From positions 316,503,541 to 316,563,540 of the forward strand of contig NC_081405.1 in the NCBI RefSeq assembly GCF_030272615.1: 60,000 nucleotides of DNA, in the 5' to 3' direction. The DNA comes from Cryptomeria japonica. Its lineage: Eukaryota > Streptophyta > Pinopsida > Cupressales > Cupressaceae. A model generated the notes under the pieces. That model did no database searches. It was not told where the DNA came from and saw only the letters and a program-made list of their open reading frames with translations. The position numbers and the translations under genes were made by a program. Position 1 is the first letter of the stretch; the number at the start of each line of letters is the position of its first letter. Positions 25,826 through 34,988 of this stretch are shown here, in pieces.

Positions 25826-25852
25826 TCCCCCCCCCAAAAAAAAACTAGGCTT
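25826..25852 (-). other. G1 polypurine tract
   Basis: The minus strand reads a T run followed by a run of ten G, then A, then the LTR start TGTAGTAC. The plus-strand C run and A run (25827-25845) stand out as the longest homopolymers in the region. It lies shortly after the stop of the Pol frame. Confidence 0.75.
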
Positions 25853-25869
25853 ACTCCTAGAAGCCTAAA

Positions 25870-26296
25870 ACAAATAAGAATAAAGCTCTATCATCTTCAC
25901 TGCATCCTCCCATGTCACTGAGGTCTCATCACTTGGGTCCCATAGGACCCTTGCCTGGTCGATGGTATGACCCCTGAGGGTCAAATCCTGGTATTGAATA
26001 ATGCACATGGGCTCCATGGAATGTTGCTCGTCCTCGACCTACAAAGCGTTCCACTCAAGAACATGAGTCACATCAGGAAGATAAGTTCGAAGAACATAAA
26101 CATGATAGACATCATGGATGTGAGATAGACTCGACAACAAGGCAAGATGGTAGGAAACATGTCCTATCCTCTCAAGGATATCAAAAGGGCCAACAAAATG
26201 AGGCACCAACTTTGAACCCTTTCCATAATGGATCAGACTCTTCCATGAATGAAATCTCAAGAACACATGGTTGCCAACTGAAAACTGATGATCCAC
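25870..26296 (-). pseudogene. G1 integrase C-terminus and chromodomain-like tail
   Basis: The frame 26296-26039 has FSVGNHVFLRFHSWKSLIHY, then KLVPHFVGPFDILERIG, the GPY/F module of gypsy integrase, then HDVYHVYVLRTYLPD. After one in-frame TAG it continues with IIQYQDLTLRG, ARVLWDPSDETSVTWED and MIELYSYLF before the terminal stop near 25870. The pattern LR, then VLW, then TWE, then Y--LF is that of the chromodomain-like module of plant chromoviruses, thought to steer integration to heterochromatin. The usual domain is about 50 residues, as here. Confidence 0.85.
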
Positions 26297-26551
26297 TGTA
26301 TGTGCATCGACATACTTCTTCTACCTATCCTGAGAAGCAACCAAATGCCCATGAATTTGCTCAACCTACTGCTCCATCTCACAAAGCATATATGGGCCTA
26401 AACTCACCCTATCCTCCAACCAATCCCAACTAAAAGGAGTACAGTAAGGATGACCATACCATGCTTGGAAGGGAGATATGCCTATAGAGCTGTGATATCC
26501 ATTATTATAAGAAAACTCCATAAGGCAAATATATTCCTCCTAGCGCGACTG

Positions 26552-27110
26552 CTAGTCCATAACATACATGTGAAGCATGTCCTCCAAGACCTGATTCACA
26601 CACTTAGTTTGACCATCGATCTCAGGGTGATAAGTTGAATTGAAGTTCAACTGGGTCCCCAAAGTCTGCTGAAGTGAGGTCCACAATGCTAAAGTAAAGA
26701 CAAGTTCTCTATCAGAAATGATTTGCCTTGGAAGCCCATGCAACCTTACCACATCTTCCAAGAAGACTCGTGCCACCAGTGCTATTGTATAAGAAGATAG
26801 AATAGGACCAAAATGAGAAAATTTGATCAATCTATCAACAATGACCATGATGACATGAAGAAATAGGCAGCCTATGATGAAATCCATGGAAATTATATCC
26901 CATTTCCAATCCGGTACCAAATTATGTTGTAAAAGCCCTTTAGGATATTGATGGTCTGCCTTAACCTGCTGACATTATAAGAAATTTGACACAAAATCAG
27001 CAATGTCACGTTTCATACCAGCCCAATGATATATTTATGTAAGATATGCATGCATCTTCTTGACACCAGGGTGTGCCGAATAAGGTGCATGATGGGGCTC
27101 AGTCATGATC
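26552..27110 (-). pseudogene. G1 integrase core
   Basis: The open frame 26920-26552 contains WKWDIISMDFIIG (first Asp), IVDRLIKFSHF, LPRQIISDRELVFT (second Asp) and STYHPEIDGQTKCVNQVLED (Glu expected in the final segment is replaced or shifted; the usual text is DGQTERVN). Upstream to about 27110 a stop-interrupted zinc region (AHPGVKKMHAYLT, then CQQVKADHQYPKGLL) can be followed. The enzyme inserts cDNA. Stops and the changed ER pair argue against activity. Confidence 0.9.
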
Positions 27111-27421
27111 AAAATGCGAAGACCCTTCAGAGGAGATACATAGATCTATCCAAGATGTTGAAGAAGACCATCTGACTTGAGATCATATCCAACATGTCTA
27201 CCCTCCAATGATCTTTTGGACTCTACCATGGCTCTAACATCCTAATACCAGATGTCTTGAGGAAGAACTCTAACAATTATCTCTCTCAAGTCCACTCTAA
27301 GGGACAATGCTACAACCTCATGTTGCCTACGAGTGAAAGCATCAGCCACTACATTCTCTTTCCCTTGAATATATAGAACCTCAAAATCATACTCGCAAAG
27401 GAATTCCATCCATCTTCGCTA

Positions 27422-28382
27422 TCAAGCATTCAAGTTCGATTGTGTGAAAATATATTGCAAACTGTGGTGATCACTATGTAGCTCAAACTGATGCCTCAAT
27501 AGGAAATTTTGCCATCTAACCAATGCATGCACTACAGCTGCCAGCTCCAAGTCATGAATTGGATAGTTTAACTCATGGTTCTTGAGTTTGCGAAACTCAT
27601 AGGCAACCACACGTCCATCCTGCATAAGCACTACACCTATACCTTCTAAAGAGGCATCTGTGCATACCATAAAATCTCTGGATGGGTCTGGGATTGCCAA
27701 AATCAGAGAACTAACAAAGAGTTCCTTCAAGGTATGAAAAGTTGCCTCACATTGCTCTGACCAAACAAAATTCTTCCCTTTCCTCTGAAGAGAAGTGATC
27801 AAGTGGCCTATCCAAGAAAATTCAAACCTCTGAAACATTGGTTGGTGTTGGCCAATCAACAATGGCTTGGATCTTAGAAGGATCCATGGATACACCTTCT
27901 CTCAAAATTATATGACCAAGATAGCTCACTTGTGACTGGAAGAAATCACACTTCGCCAAGTTGGCAAAAAGTTGATTCTCCCTCAAGCACAACAATACCT
28001 ATCATAAGTGGCCCTCATGGTCTTCCTTAGATCTAGAATAAACCAATATGTAATCCAAGAATGCAAGAACAAAATGATCAAGGTAGGTATGAAAAACCCC
28101 ATTCATAAGGCTTGTGAAAACTGAAGGCGCATTCATCAACCTAAATGGCACCATTATGAAGTCATAGACCATGACGAGTATGAAACATCATCCTATGAAT
28201 GTCTGCATCATGAATGCGTAGCTGATGCTACTAAGATTTCAGATCAATCTTAGAGAACACCTTGGTTCCCTTTACCTGATAAAAAATATCATCTATTCGA
28301 GGCAATAGATATCAATTCCTTATGGTTACCTTATTCAACTGTTGGTAATCAATGCATAATCGAAGAGAACCATCCTTCTTCT
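27422..28382 (-). pseudogene. G1 reverse transcriptase (C-terminal part) and RNase H
   Basis: Right of 28382 the RT is cut by the G2 insertion; this is the downstream half. It starts KKDGSLRLCIDYQQLNKVTI and reaches the catalytic box at 28035-28061, which reads FLDYILVYS where FLDDILVYS is normal, so the second Asp is Tyr (codon 28050-28052). The RNase H (27895-27422) is one open frame: FMVCTDASLEGIGVVLMQDG, then ELNYPIHDLELAAVVHAL, then FELHSDHHSLQYIF, keeping the D, E and D residues. Stops lie between the RT blocks. Confidence 0.92.
28378..28382. repeat. G2 target site duplication (left), CTTCT
   Basis: CTTCT is repeated at 36221-36225. Removing G2 and one copy restores the G1 RT reading frame across IIFIKK and KDGSLRL, confirming the boundary to the base. 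Confidence 0.93.
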
Positions 28383-28554
28383 TGTAGCGTCCTAAAATTG
28401 TGACACTTGCAATTTCGACCACATTTCGGTCTTCACGATGGCGATGCAACACGCAACCTGAATGGAGACCCTGAAACTTGCTCACAACACTGAAAACTGC
28501 ATTTTTCAAGCACCCTGGCCTGAACCTCCTTGCACCCTGCTGTCCCGGGAGGTG

Positions 28555-28642
28555 GGACCAGAGCGCCCAGCGCCCTGGTCCTTCAGGACCAAGGCGCCTA
28601 GCGCCCTAGTCCCCAGGACCATGGCGCCCAGTGCCATGGTCC
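28555..28642 (+). repeat. Three GC-rich palindromic units in the G2 5' LTR
   Basis: Units at 28555-28581, 28586-28612 and 28616-28642 each begin GGACCA and end GTCC, with a GGCGCC-like or AGCGCC-like centre, so each can fold on itself. The middle unit is missing from the 3' LTR, which shows that units are gained or lost one at a time. Confidence 0.9.
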
Positions 28643-28759
28643 CTGGGTCCTATTTTGGGCCCGGTCTCCTAAGGGGTCTCGGGTCTTTTTGTTTGCAAAT
28701 TGGAAATTACATTTCCTGGTCGGCCTAAGGTCGGGAAAATTAGTCTATCAGCCCTAATT

Positions 28760-28772
28760 GACAAGTATATAA
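28760..28772 (+). promoter_or_regulatory. Possible TATA box of the G2 5' LTR
   Basis: AAGTATATAAACTAC surrounds this position in both LTRs (the 3' copy is near 35340). It is the best TATA-like match downstream of the GC-rich units. No transcript data are available, so the assignment rests on sequence and LTR position only. Confidence 0.4.
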
Positions 28773-29644
28773 ACTACATTTTTCTCTCTCATTTGGGATG
28801 AAGAGGATATGTGTACAAAGCATAGAAATTATACTCAAGCATTCAAGCATTCAAGCATTCCTTCAAGCAATTGATCATTTCAAGTCTCCATTCAAGGCTA
28901 AGTGTTGCATTCAAGACAAGGATTCGACCATTGAAGAGGAGATCACATACTACATGCTACAACATACAACATACAACATCTAAACCTTCACACATAAGGA
29001 TACAAACATCCTTAGAACAAGGTATTAGTACTTGTTTTACATACATTTACATTTACAGCACTTGCTCATTTCTTGGTTAATTCCAAAACCAGGGTTTGAC
29101 CTAAAGGCAAACCCCTAATCCCTAACCCCCCAATCTTCTTCGCTTTTCTGTGTGTAGGTTGCAGGTACGCGGCTGAAATTGAAGATCTGGAATCCTCGTG
29201 CAGAGACGAACAGATCCCCCTTCGTTTCGCGGATTTTTCGGAGGACCATGGCGCCGGGCGCCATCGTCCTGGCAACTTTTGCTCAAATTTGTAGGACAGC
29301 GCCGTATCGACATTTTACTGCTAATTCCAGGTCTGCAGCTTCATACTGTATTCCGAACTCAGTTTATAAGCGAATCTTTATGACTTTCTATGCATTCCTA
29401 GCTTAATTTCTTTAACAACATTCTTTACGAAAGAGGGTAGCCTTGCTGTCTTAACCCTTGAAACACATTTAGCATCCAATCTTGCATTGCGTGGGATTGG
29501 ATCTTGTGGTTTCAACCCCTCTTTTGAATGTAAAGTCTCTCCCCTAAGTGAAAACCATCGAATCCTAGCGAACCTCCCTTCTCTCTCCTCGGAGTCGGAA
29601 GAGGGGAGAGCAACTAGGGTTCGATCGCGATTTTCCGCTTTACA

Positions 29645-29665
29645 TTTTGGTGAACCCGACATGAA
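29645..29665 (+). other. G2 primer binding region
   Basis: Immediately after the LTR the sequence is TTTTGGTGAACCCGACATG. TGG close to the LTR followed by a GAACCCGAC block fits the layout of a tRNA primer site in Tat-type elements, but I cannot name the tRNA with certainty. It differs from the Met-tRNA site of the other elements here. Confidence 0.6.
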
Positions 29666-30818
29666 CATCCTTTCTGATTTTTCATGCTTAGATCTGAAAA
29701 AAAAAATTGATTACATTTCCATGTTTGATCTTTTGCAAAATTTTAGAGGTGATTGCATAAAAACCCTAAATTTTCTTTTTGGTAATTGAACCTGCGAAAT
29801 GTCTAAATGTTAATGCCTGTTTTAGATCTGCCCTTCTATTACAAATTTTTAATTCATATTTGTGCTTTAATTGTAAAAATTAAGTGGTTAAGTGTTAAAA
29901 CCCTAATTTTTGAAACCCTCTTGATTCAACTTTTGTCCGACAATTTCACTGATCAAAACATCTCCAAATCAGCTGTAACTTTGGATTCCGCAATAAAATT
30001 ACAATATCTTTCATCCCTGAAAATTTGGAAAAAAGTTGCGAGGACCGTGGCGCCGGGCACCATCGTCCCCGACATTTTTTCCGAAATTTCGGGAGCGAGA
30101 TCTTACTGTATTTTCCTGCTAAAATCCAGAATTTTGGCTGATTTTATCAATTTTAACACCTTCAAAATAACAGTCAAAGTTGGTCTTGTGATTGCTTGGA
30201 TTAAGGCTTCTAAACATTTAAAAATCATTGAAATTGAAATTTTGTGTCAAAATTGTGTTCTTACTGTCCTAAATCTGAAAAGTGTGTTATCATTCATTAA
30301 AAATTTCAGTGCTTTATTCAAATTCTTGCATTTTGTGACTTTTGAAATTAAGTTCTTAATTACAACAACTTTGATTTCCGCTTTCAAAATTGAATTTTGC
30401 GTGAAATTGAGTCAATTTTCAAATTTCAAAATTTGCATTGCTCTTGACATTCCCTCTAAAATCATAAAATTCAAAATTTCAGTTTCCCTCTCTTTTCAAA
30501 AATTCAAATTTTGCATTTTTCGACAATCTTGATAGGGTTCAATTTTGAGATTACAACTTTAATTTGGCCTCTCTACAGATCGTAAAATCACTCAATTTTT
30601 TCAGATTAGCTCTAAAATCATCATACCTTTCATCCCTGCAAATTTCGAAAAAAGTTGCAAGGACCGTGTTGCACTCCGGGCGCCACGGTCCTGGGCATTT
30701 TTTCCGAAATTTCGGGAGACTGTTGTAATTGCATTTAACAGCTTAAATCCAGAAGATTGGCTGATTTTACTGAAAATTGCTACCTCTAAAATCAAAATTT
30801 TCTCTCCTTCTCTAGTGC
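29666..30818 (+). other. G2 leader with an internal duplication and two palindromic units
   Basis: No gene is called in this 1.15-kb leader. Two segments, about 29996-30160 and 30600-30780, are diverged copies of one another: both have ATCTTTCATCCCTG or ACCTTTCATCCCTG, GGAAAAAAGTTGC or GAAAAAAGTTGC, the palindromic unit, and ATTTTTTCCGAAATTTCGGG, then a TTGGCTGATTTTA block. The units are at 30042-30068 and 30661-30691. The 241-codon frame at 29807-30532 crosses the first copy; its composition (Ile, Leu, Lys, Phe) follows the AT-rich DNA and I do not call it. Confidence 0.8.
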
Positions 30819-33800
30819 ATGAGTTTTACAACAATAAGCCCTACTTACACTATTCCCGTTAGACGAAGCCGTAGAATTAAGTCTTTCCGAGGTTTAACTA
30901 CCGAGGAGATGGAACCTAATTTGAATAGCCTTTTTAACGAGGACATGGGTAATTCCTCTAATCCTCCTAATGATGAAGAAGCTCTCCATGAGGTTTCTGA
31001 AGAACAACTTTCGAAATTGGATAACCAATTTGACGATTTTCGACAATGGATGTCTCAAGAATACCCTGATAGTCAAGCTCTTCCTTTAATTGAGGGTCTA
31101 AAACGTATGCTTCAAAGTGATAAGAATGGAATTGATATTTTGCATGGTATTGCACACATTGTGGATTCGAATGTGATGCCTATGAAGAGTTGTGCTGAAA
31201 GTTTGGGTTATACACAACCTCCTATACAAGTCAATCATTCTATTCCTTTGACAACTCCTATTGCTAGTATACCTACCTTTACATCAAACATAATGGCTAC
31301 TTCTATACAAGAAATTCCTCCCATGATTACTAGTCATGGGGGCAACCCTTCTTCTTCAATTAACCCTCTTCCTTCATTCAATCCGACTTCTTCATTCATT
31401 CCTTCAATGAGTGTCCCTATTATATCACCACAAATGAACATGACGCAAGGGGGCAATTCATTTAACCATTCTATTCCTCCTTGCAGTGTTCCTCCTGTCC
31501 AATCATCTCCTATGACTAATTATCATAGAGTCCCACCACCTTACTCTCTACCTTCTTTCAATAACATAACACCTCCATCTCAATCTAACACATCCAATAT
31601 GAACTCTTCGACTGAAGCGACCATTAACAATCTTGCACAAACTGTCTCTTCTTTACAGCAACAAATTGCCTCTATGAATCAATCTAAGTTTAGTGTGCCC
31701 ACATTTGATGTTGCGAGCCCACTTTCTCTTGACATTGTTCGAGCTATCCCTCCTAAACATGTTGAAATCCCGCATTTGGAACTTTATAATGGTAAAGGAG
31801 ATCCTCTAACACATGTTAAGACTTTTCAAACAATTTGTACTGATTTTGCTTATGACCAAAGGTTGCTTGCAAAACTATTCACTAGAACATTAAGAGACAA
31901 AGCCCTACAATGGTATTGCTCGTTGCCTTCTTATTCTATTACTTCTTTCGAACAACTTGCAAATGCTTTCATTCAACAATTTCAAAACAATATAAGTCCT
32001 AAAGTTACTTTGATTGACTTAATGCATTGTAAACAAGGTGTTAAAGAAAAAGTGACTGATTTCATTGGTAGATATAAGCATTTGTATGCTCAAATTTCTT
32101 TTCCAGTGCCTGACAATGATATTCAAAGAATCTTTATTTCTAATTTACAAAAAGATATTCGAGACAAACTTCTGTTTTCTGAGTTTACTTCTTTCCAACA
32201 GTTGTGCGCCACTCTTCACAATTATCAACTGACTGTGAGTCAAATGGAACAATCACATCCTATGGCTCCGAGTGATAAGGGTGATAGCAGTCAACAACCA
32301 TTTGGGAAGTTTAAACCGAATAGAGATTCCATCAAATTCAATGAAAACATCATCAACAACAATGTGAATGCAGCATCAGGTGTGCCTCCTATTTCTAAAT
32401 TTTTCAAGAAAGAAAGAAAGTATACTCCTTTGAATGAATCATTGCATAGTATTATGAATAAGTTATTGGAACAAAATGTGCTTACTCTTCCTCCTATAAG
32501 ACAAATCGATCCTGCAAAGATTACTTCACCTTATTTTGATAACAAAGCTTTTTGTCAATTTCACCGTCAGCCTGGGCATGATACTGAAAAATGTTTTTCT
32601 TTAAAGGGTAAAATTCAAGATTTGATTGATAGCAATACTATCTCTATTTCTGGAGTGAATGATAAAGGCAACACATCTGTAGCTCCTCCTAATCAAAATC
32701 TTCAGATTTTCACCGATCCATTGCCTTCTCATACCTCTAATGCAATTGAGGCTAATGATTCCTCTCTCTCATTTGATGGTCTTGTGTCTATGACTCCGAA
32801 TGTGATTAACTTTGTAGAGCAGCAAGAAATCCCTAAAGAACTTTCCATCACATTTGATTCCAGTGAAACCATTAGGGCACCTGATGGTCCTTTATACATA
32901 GTTGCAAAAGTTAAGAATACACCTTGCCGTGGAGTGCTTATTGATCCTTCGTGCATGGTTAATGTTATTACTGAAGAATTTCTTTTTACTTTGCAATTGA
33001 ATCAAGTGATTTATGACAAAACAGATGTGATTGTGAAATTATTTGATGCATTTTCTTCTCCTGCAATTCGTTCTATTACATTGCCTATTGAGGTCCATAA
33101 CAAATCTCTTGATGTGAACTTTGCTATTATTCCATCTTCCGAACAATTTCGTGTGAAGCTTGGCTATCCTTGGCTATCTTCCATGAAAGCTATTGCTTCT
33201 CCTATTCATAAGTGTTTGAAATTTCCCCATAATGGTGAAGTTGTTACTGTCAATCATAGTCTCTTTAAACCAGCTGAAAGAACCTCTAGTGTTCCTATTG
33301 ATTACTTTTGGCCTAAACAATTCCAATCTCTTCCTCCGCGAAGTGATCATCTTTTCAAATCTTATCAAAAGTGGAAAACAGATATGATCCTATCTCTAAG
33401 TGAACCTAGAGAACCTAAACTTGATATTCCTATCATTCTTGAGAAGGAAGTTCTTCCTTTGAAAGATAAAACTAATGTCTTTCCTCAAGAAGATTCTCAA
33501 CCCATCCCTATGGATGTGACTATGTCTATACCTAATAAACTTCCTAAGAGTAGACCTATACCTCCTCGTCATGATGGACTTGGTCTTCTCCCTAAACCAA
33601 AAATTCCTCCTTTGTATGGAGCAGTTCCTCCTCCTTTTTATAGAGAGAAGAGACCTTCTTCTTCTCCTATTATCCAGCCTAAGAGACCACAACCTAAACA
33701 CCCAAGTGCTAAGGATGAGAACATTCCTCCTCCTCAGTCTTCTCCACTTCCTACTAAGACTAGACGAAATCGTTCTGCATGTGAACGCCGACGAAAGCGT

Positions 33801-33929
33801 CATCTTAGAGCTCAAACTTTGCAATCTCCAAAAACACCTTCAACAAGCATTATTCCATTTTCTCCTCAGCCGAACATTGAGCCTAAATCTCCTAAACATA
33901 AGATGCATGATGGTCTTGATCCGGTGTGA
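30819..33929 (+). CDS. gag-pro: G2 Gag-protease polyprotein, 1036 codons, open
   Basis: The frame starts MSFTTISPTYTIPVRRSRRI and is uninterrupted. About residues 1-130 are charged; 135-300 are rich in Pro, Ser and Asn, ending in a short coiled-coil-like TINNLAQTVSSLQQQI. The retrotransposon Gag domain is at about 306-470 (LELYNGKGDPLTHVKTFQ, then RTLRDKALQWYCSLP). A zinc-knuckle variant CQFHRQPGHDTEKC is at 579-592. A retropepsin-like domain follows, with LIDPSC at 707-712 where D-S/T-G is usual and LGYPWLSSM near 783. The C-terminus is Pro-rich with a basic RRNRSACERRRKRH near 980-995. Gag would build particles. The frame is the only intact long one in the window; DPSC may still be lineage-normal or may signal a dead protease. 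Confidence 0.9.
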   Translation: MSFTTISPTYTIPVRRSRRIKSFRGLTTEEMEPNLNSLFNEDMGNSSNPPNDEEALHEVSEEQLSKLDNQFDDFRQWMSQEYPDSQALPLIEGLKRMLQSDKNGIDILHGIAHIVDSNVMPMKSCAESLGYTQPPIQVNHSIPLTTPIASIPTFTSNIMATSIQEIPPMITSHGGNPSSSINPLPSFNPTSSFIPSMSVPIISPQMNMTQGGNSFNHSIPPCSVPPVQSSPMTNYHRVPPPYSLPSFNNITPPSQSNTSNMNSSTEATINNLAQTVSSLQQQIASMNQSKFSVPTFDVASPLSLDIVRAIPPKHVEIPHLELYNGKGDPLTHVKTFQTICTDFAYDQRLLAKLFTRTLRDKALQWYCSLPSYSITSFEQLANAFIQQFQNNISPKVTLIDLMHCKQGVKEKVTDFIGRYKHLYAQISFPVPDNDIQRIFISNLQKDIRDKLLFSEFTSFQQLCATLHNYQLTVSQMEQSHPMAPSDKGDSSQQPFGKFKPNRDSIKFNENIINNNVNAASGVPPISKFFKKERKYTPLNESLHSIMNKLLEQNVLTLPPIRQIDPAKITSPYFDNKAFCQFHRQPGHDTEKCFSLKGKIQDLIDSNTISISGVNDKGNTSVAPPNQNLQIFTDPLPSHTSNAIEANDSSLSFDGLVSMTPNVINFVEQQEIPKELSITFDSSETIRAPDGPLYIVAKVKNTPCRGVLIDPSCMVNVITEEFLFTLQLNQVIYDKTDVIVKLFDAFSSPAIRSITLPIEVHNKSLDVNFAIIPSSEQFRVKLGYPWLSSMKAIASPIHKCLKFPHNGEVVTVNHSLFKPAERTSSVPIDYFWPKQFQSLPPRSDHLFKSYQKWKTDMILSLSEPREPKLDIPIILEKEVLPLKDKTNVFPQEDSQPIPMDVTMSIPNKLPKSRPIPPRHDGLGLLPKPKIPPLYGAVPPPFYREKRPSSSPIIQPKRPQPKHPSAKDENIPPPQSSPLPTKTRRNRSACERRRKRHLRAQTLQSPKTPSTSIIPFSPQPNIEPKSPKHKMHDGLDPV

Positions 33930-34244
33930 GTTAAAGATCCTATTTTTATAAATCTTGATGATGATATAGATGAAAATGTTATTCATGATGAAAATGTTAC
34001 TCCTCTTGCTTCTGATAGTGAATATGAACTTGTTGATGTCGATAACCATTTATCTAGTGAATTTTCTAAAGCACTTATCCTAGCTCCTAGACAAGAACAA
34101 TGTGGCTCGGAACATGAACATAGCCCTTGTTTGGATCTTGTGATAGCTCCATCTGCTGTGTTGGATGTTCCTCCTCTGGCATGTTCCCTGCCTTCCCGAA
34201 ACATTGATCAGCAAGATCGGGGGGCAGATGACATGCTAGACTAG
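33930..34244 (+). pseudogene. In-frame extension of the G2 ORF beyond its TGA
   Basis: After the TGA at 33927-33929 the same frame stays open for 104 codons to a TAG at 34242-34244. It reads VKDPIFINLDDDIDENVIHD and continues acidic, then ends QQDRGADDMLD. Codon use and acidity look like coding sequence rather than chance. The simplest reading is that a sense codon (such as TGG or CGA) became TGA, shortening the protein from about 1140 residues. Programmed readthrough is possible but the following base is G, not the favoured C. Confidence 0.65.
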
Positions 34245-34973
34245 TTACATTAGCATAGCAGATTCTCTCCTCCTCTCTTTTGTTACTTCTTCTATATGTT
34301 ATTCTCATTCTTCTATTTGTTGTCCTTGGTGTTGTCTACTTGAGGACGATGCAAAGCATTGAGATCTCTCGATCTCTCTCATGTTGACTCAAAAGACACA
34401 TGTGTTCCCTTCTTCTAGGTGACCTTCCTTGATTGGGGAATGAAGAACAATTATGCATACATACATATGATATATATACATGAATTATCATACAGCATAC
34501 TGACCCCGAGGAAAGCGAAGTCACCTCGTGCTTTGTGTTTTGTGTCTATTATCCTTGGGTTTATCTCACACTTGGGGGCTAAATCTTTGTGATAACGTGC
34601 TCCTTTCCTTTCTCATTTCTTATGTGTATCACTACGTTAAAACAATCACCCCTGTTGAGGCATGTGCGATCGCTTTAACGTAGGGGGGCATACATCCCGT
34701 TCATATCTTTTCAAGATACTTGAAAATTTCTTGGCAAATTTAGCCTTGCCTTGAAAATTTTTGATATCTTTCTTGCATGACTCATAGTGAGGGAGCCTTA
34801 CTACTGACAGTCATGGTTCTCCCTCGTGATCTTCCCTTTTACTTTGTCAATCGAAGTCGTAAGATCCTTAGTCCACTGGGGGCTTGGTGTATCTTGCCTC
34901 CTTGACGTGGTGAAAGTCTTTCAATGTTGTTTCCTTGTACTTTACCGGAAGTATGAGCATACATACTCCCACT
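34245..34973 (+). other. G2 3' untranslated region
   Basis: No frame continues here. The stretch holds two earlier copies of the purine tract core, CTTGGGGGCTAAAT at 34571 and CTGGGGGCTTGG at 34876, and a perfect 10-bp inverted repeat, CTACGTTAAA at 34632-34641 and TTTAACGTAG at 34674-34683. Small open frames on either strand lack family features. Confidence 0.75.
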
Positions 34974-34988
34974 AAAGTGGGGGCTAAA
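34974..34988 (+). other. G2 polypurine tract
   Basis: AAAGTGGGGGCTAAA abuts the 3' LTR start TGTAGCG at 34989. The G-run and position are as expected for plus-strand priming. Confidence 0.8.

Larger units (their letters stand above)
28383..29644 (+). repeat. G2 5' LTR
   Basis: The 1262-bp LTR begins TGTAGCGTCCTAAAATTG and ends CCGCTTTACA. It matches 34989-36220 closely; most of the 30-bp length difference is one extra copy of the GC-rich palindromic unit at 28586-28612. Three such units lie in a row at 28555-28642 and another at 29243-29269. A TATAAA-like TATATAAACTAC lies at about 28765, a plausible promoter element. Confidence 0.94.

Noticed and set aside
29066-29789. Small frames on both strands in the G2 LTRs (repeated at 35641-36269)
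   Set aside because: Present identically in both LTRs, overlapping each other, without domain features.
29807-30532. 241-codon open frame in the G2 leader
   Set aside because: It crosses the duplicated leader segment and palindromic unit, has AT-driven composition (Ile, Leu, Lys, Phe), no motif, and the second leader copy is not open in a matching way.
33396-33824. Arg/Ser-rich minus-strand frame inside the G2 ORF
   Set aside because: A shadow of the Pro-rich, Lys-rich C-terminus of the sense ORF.
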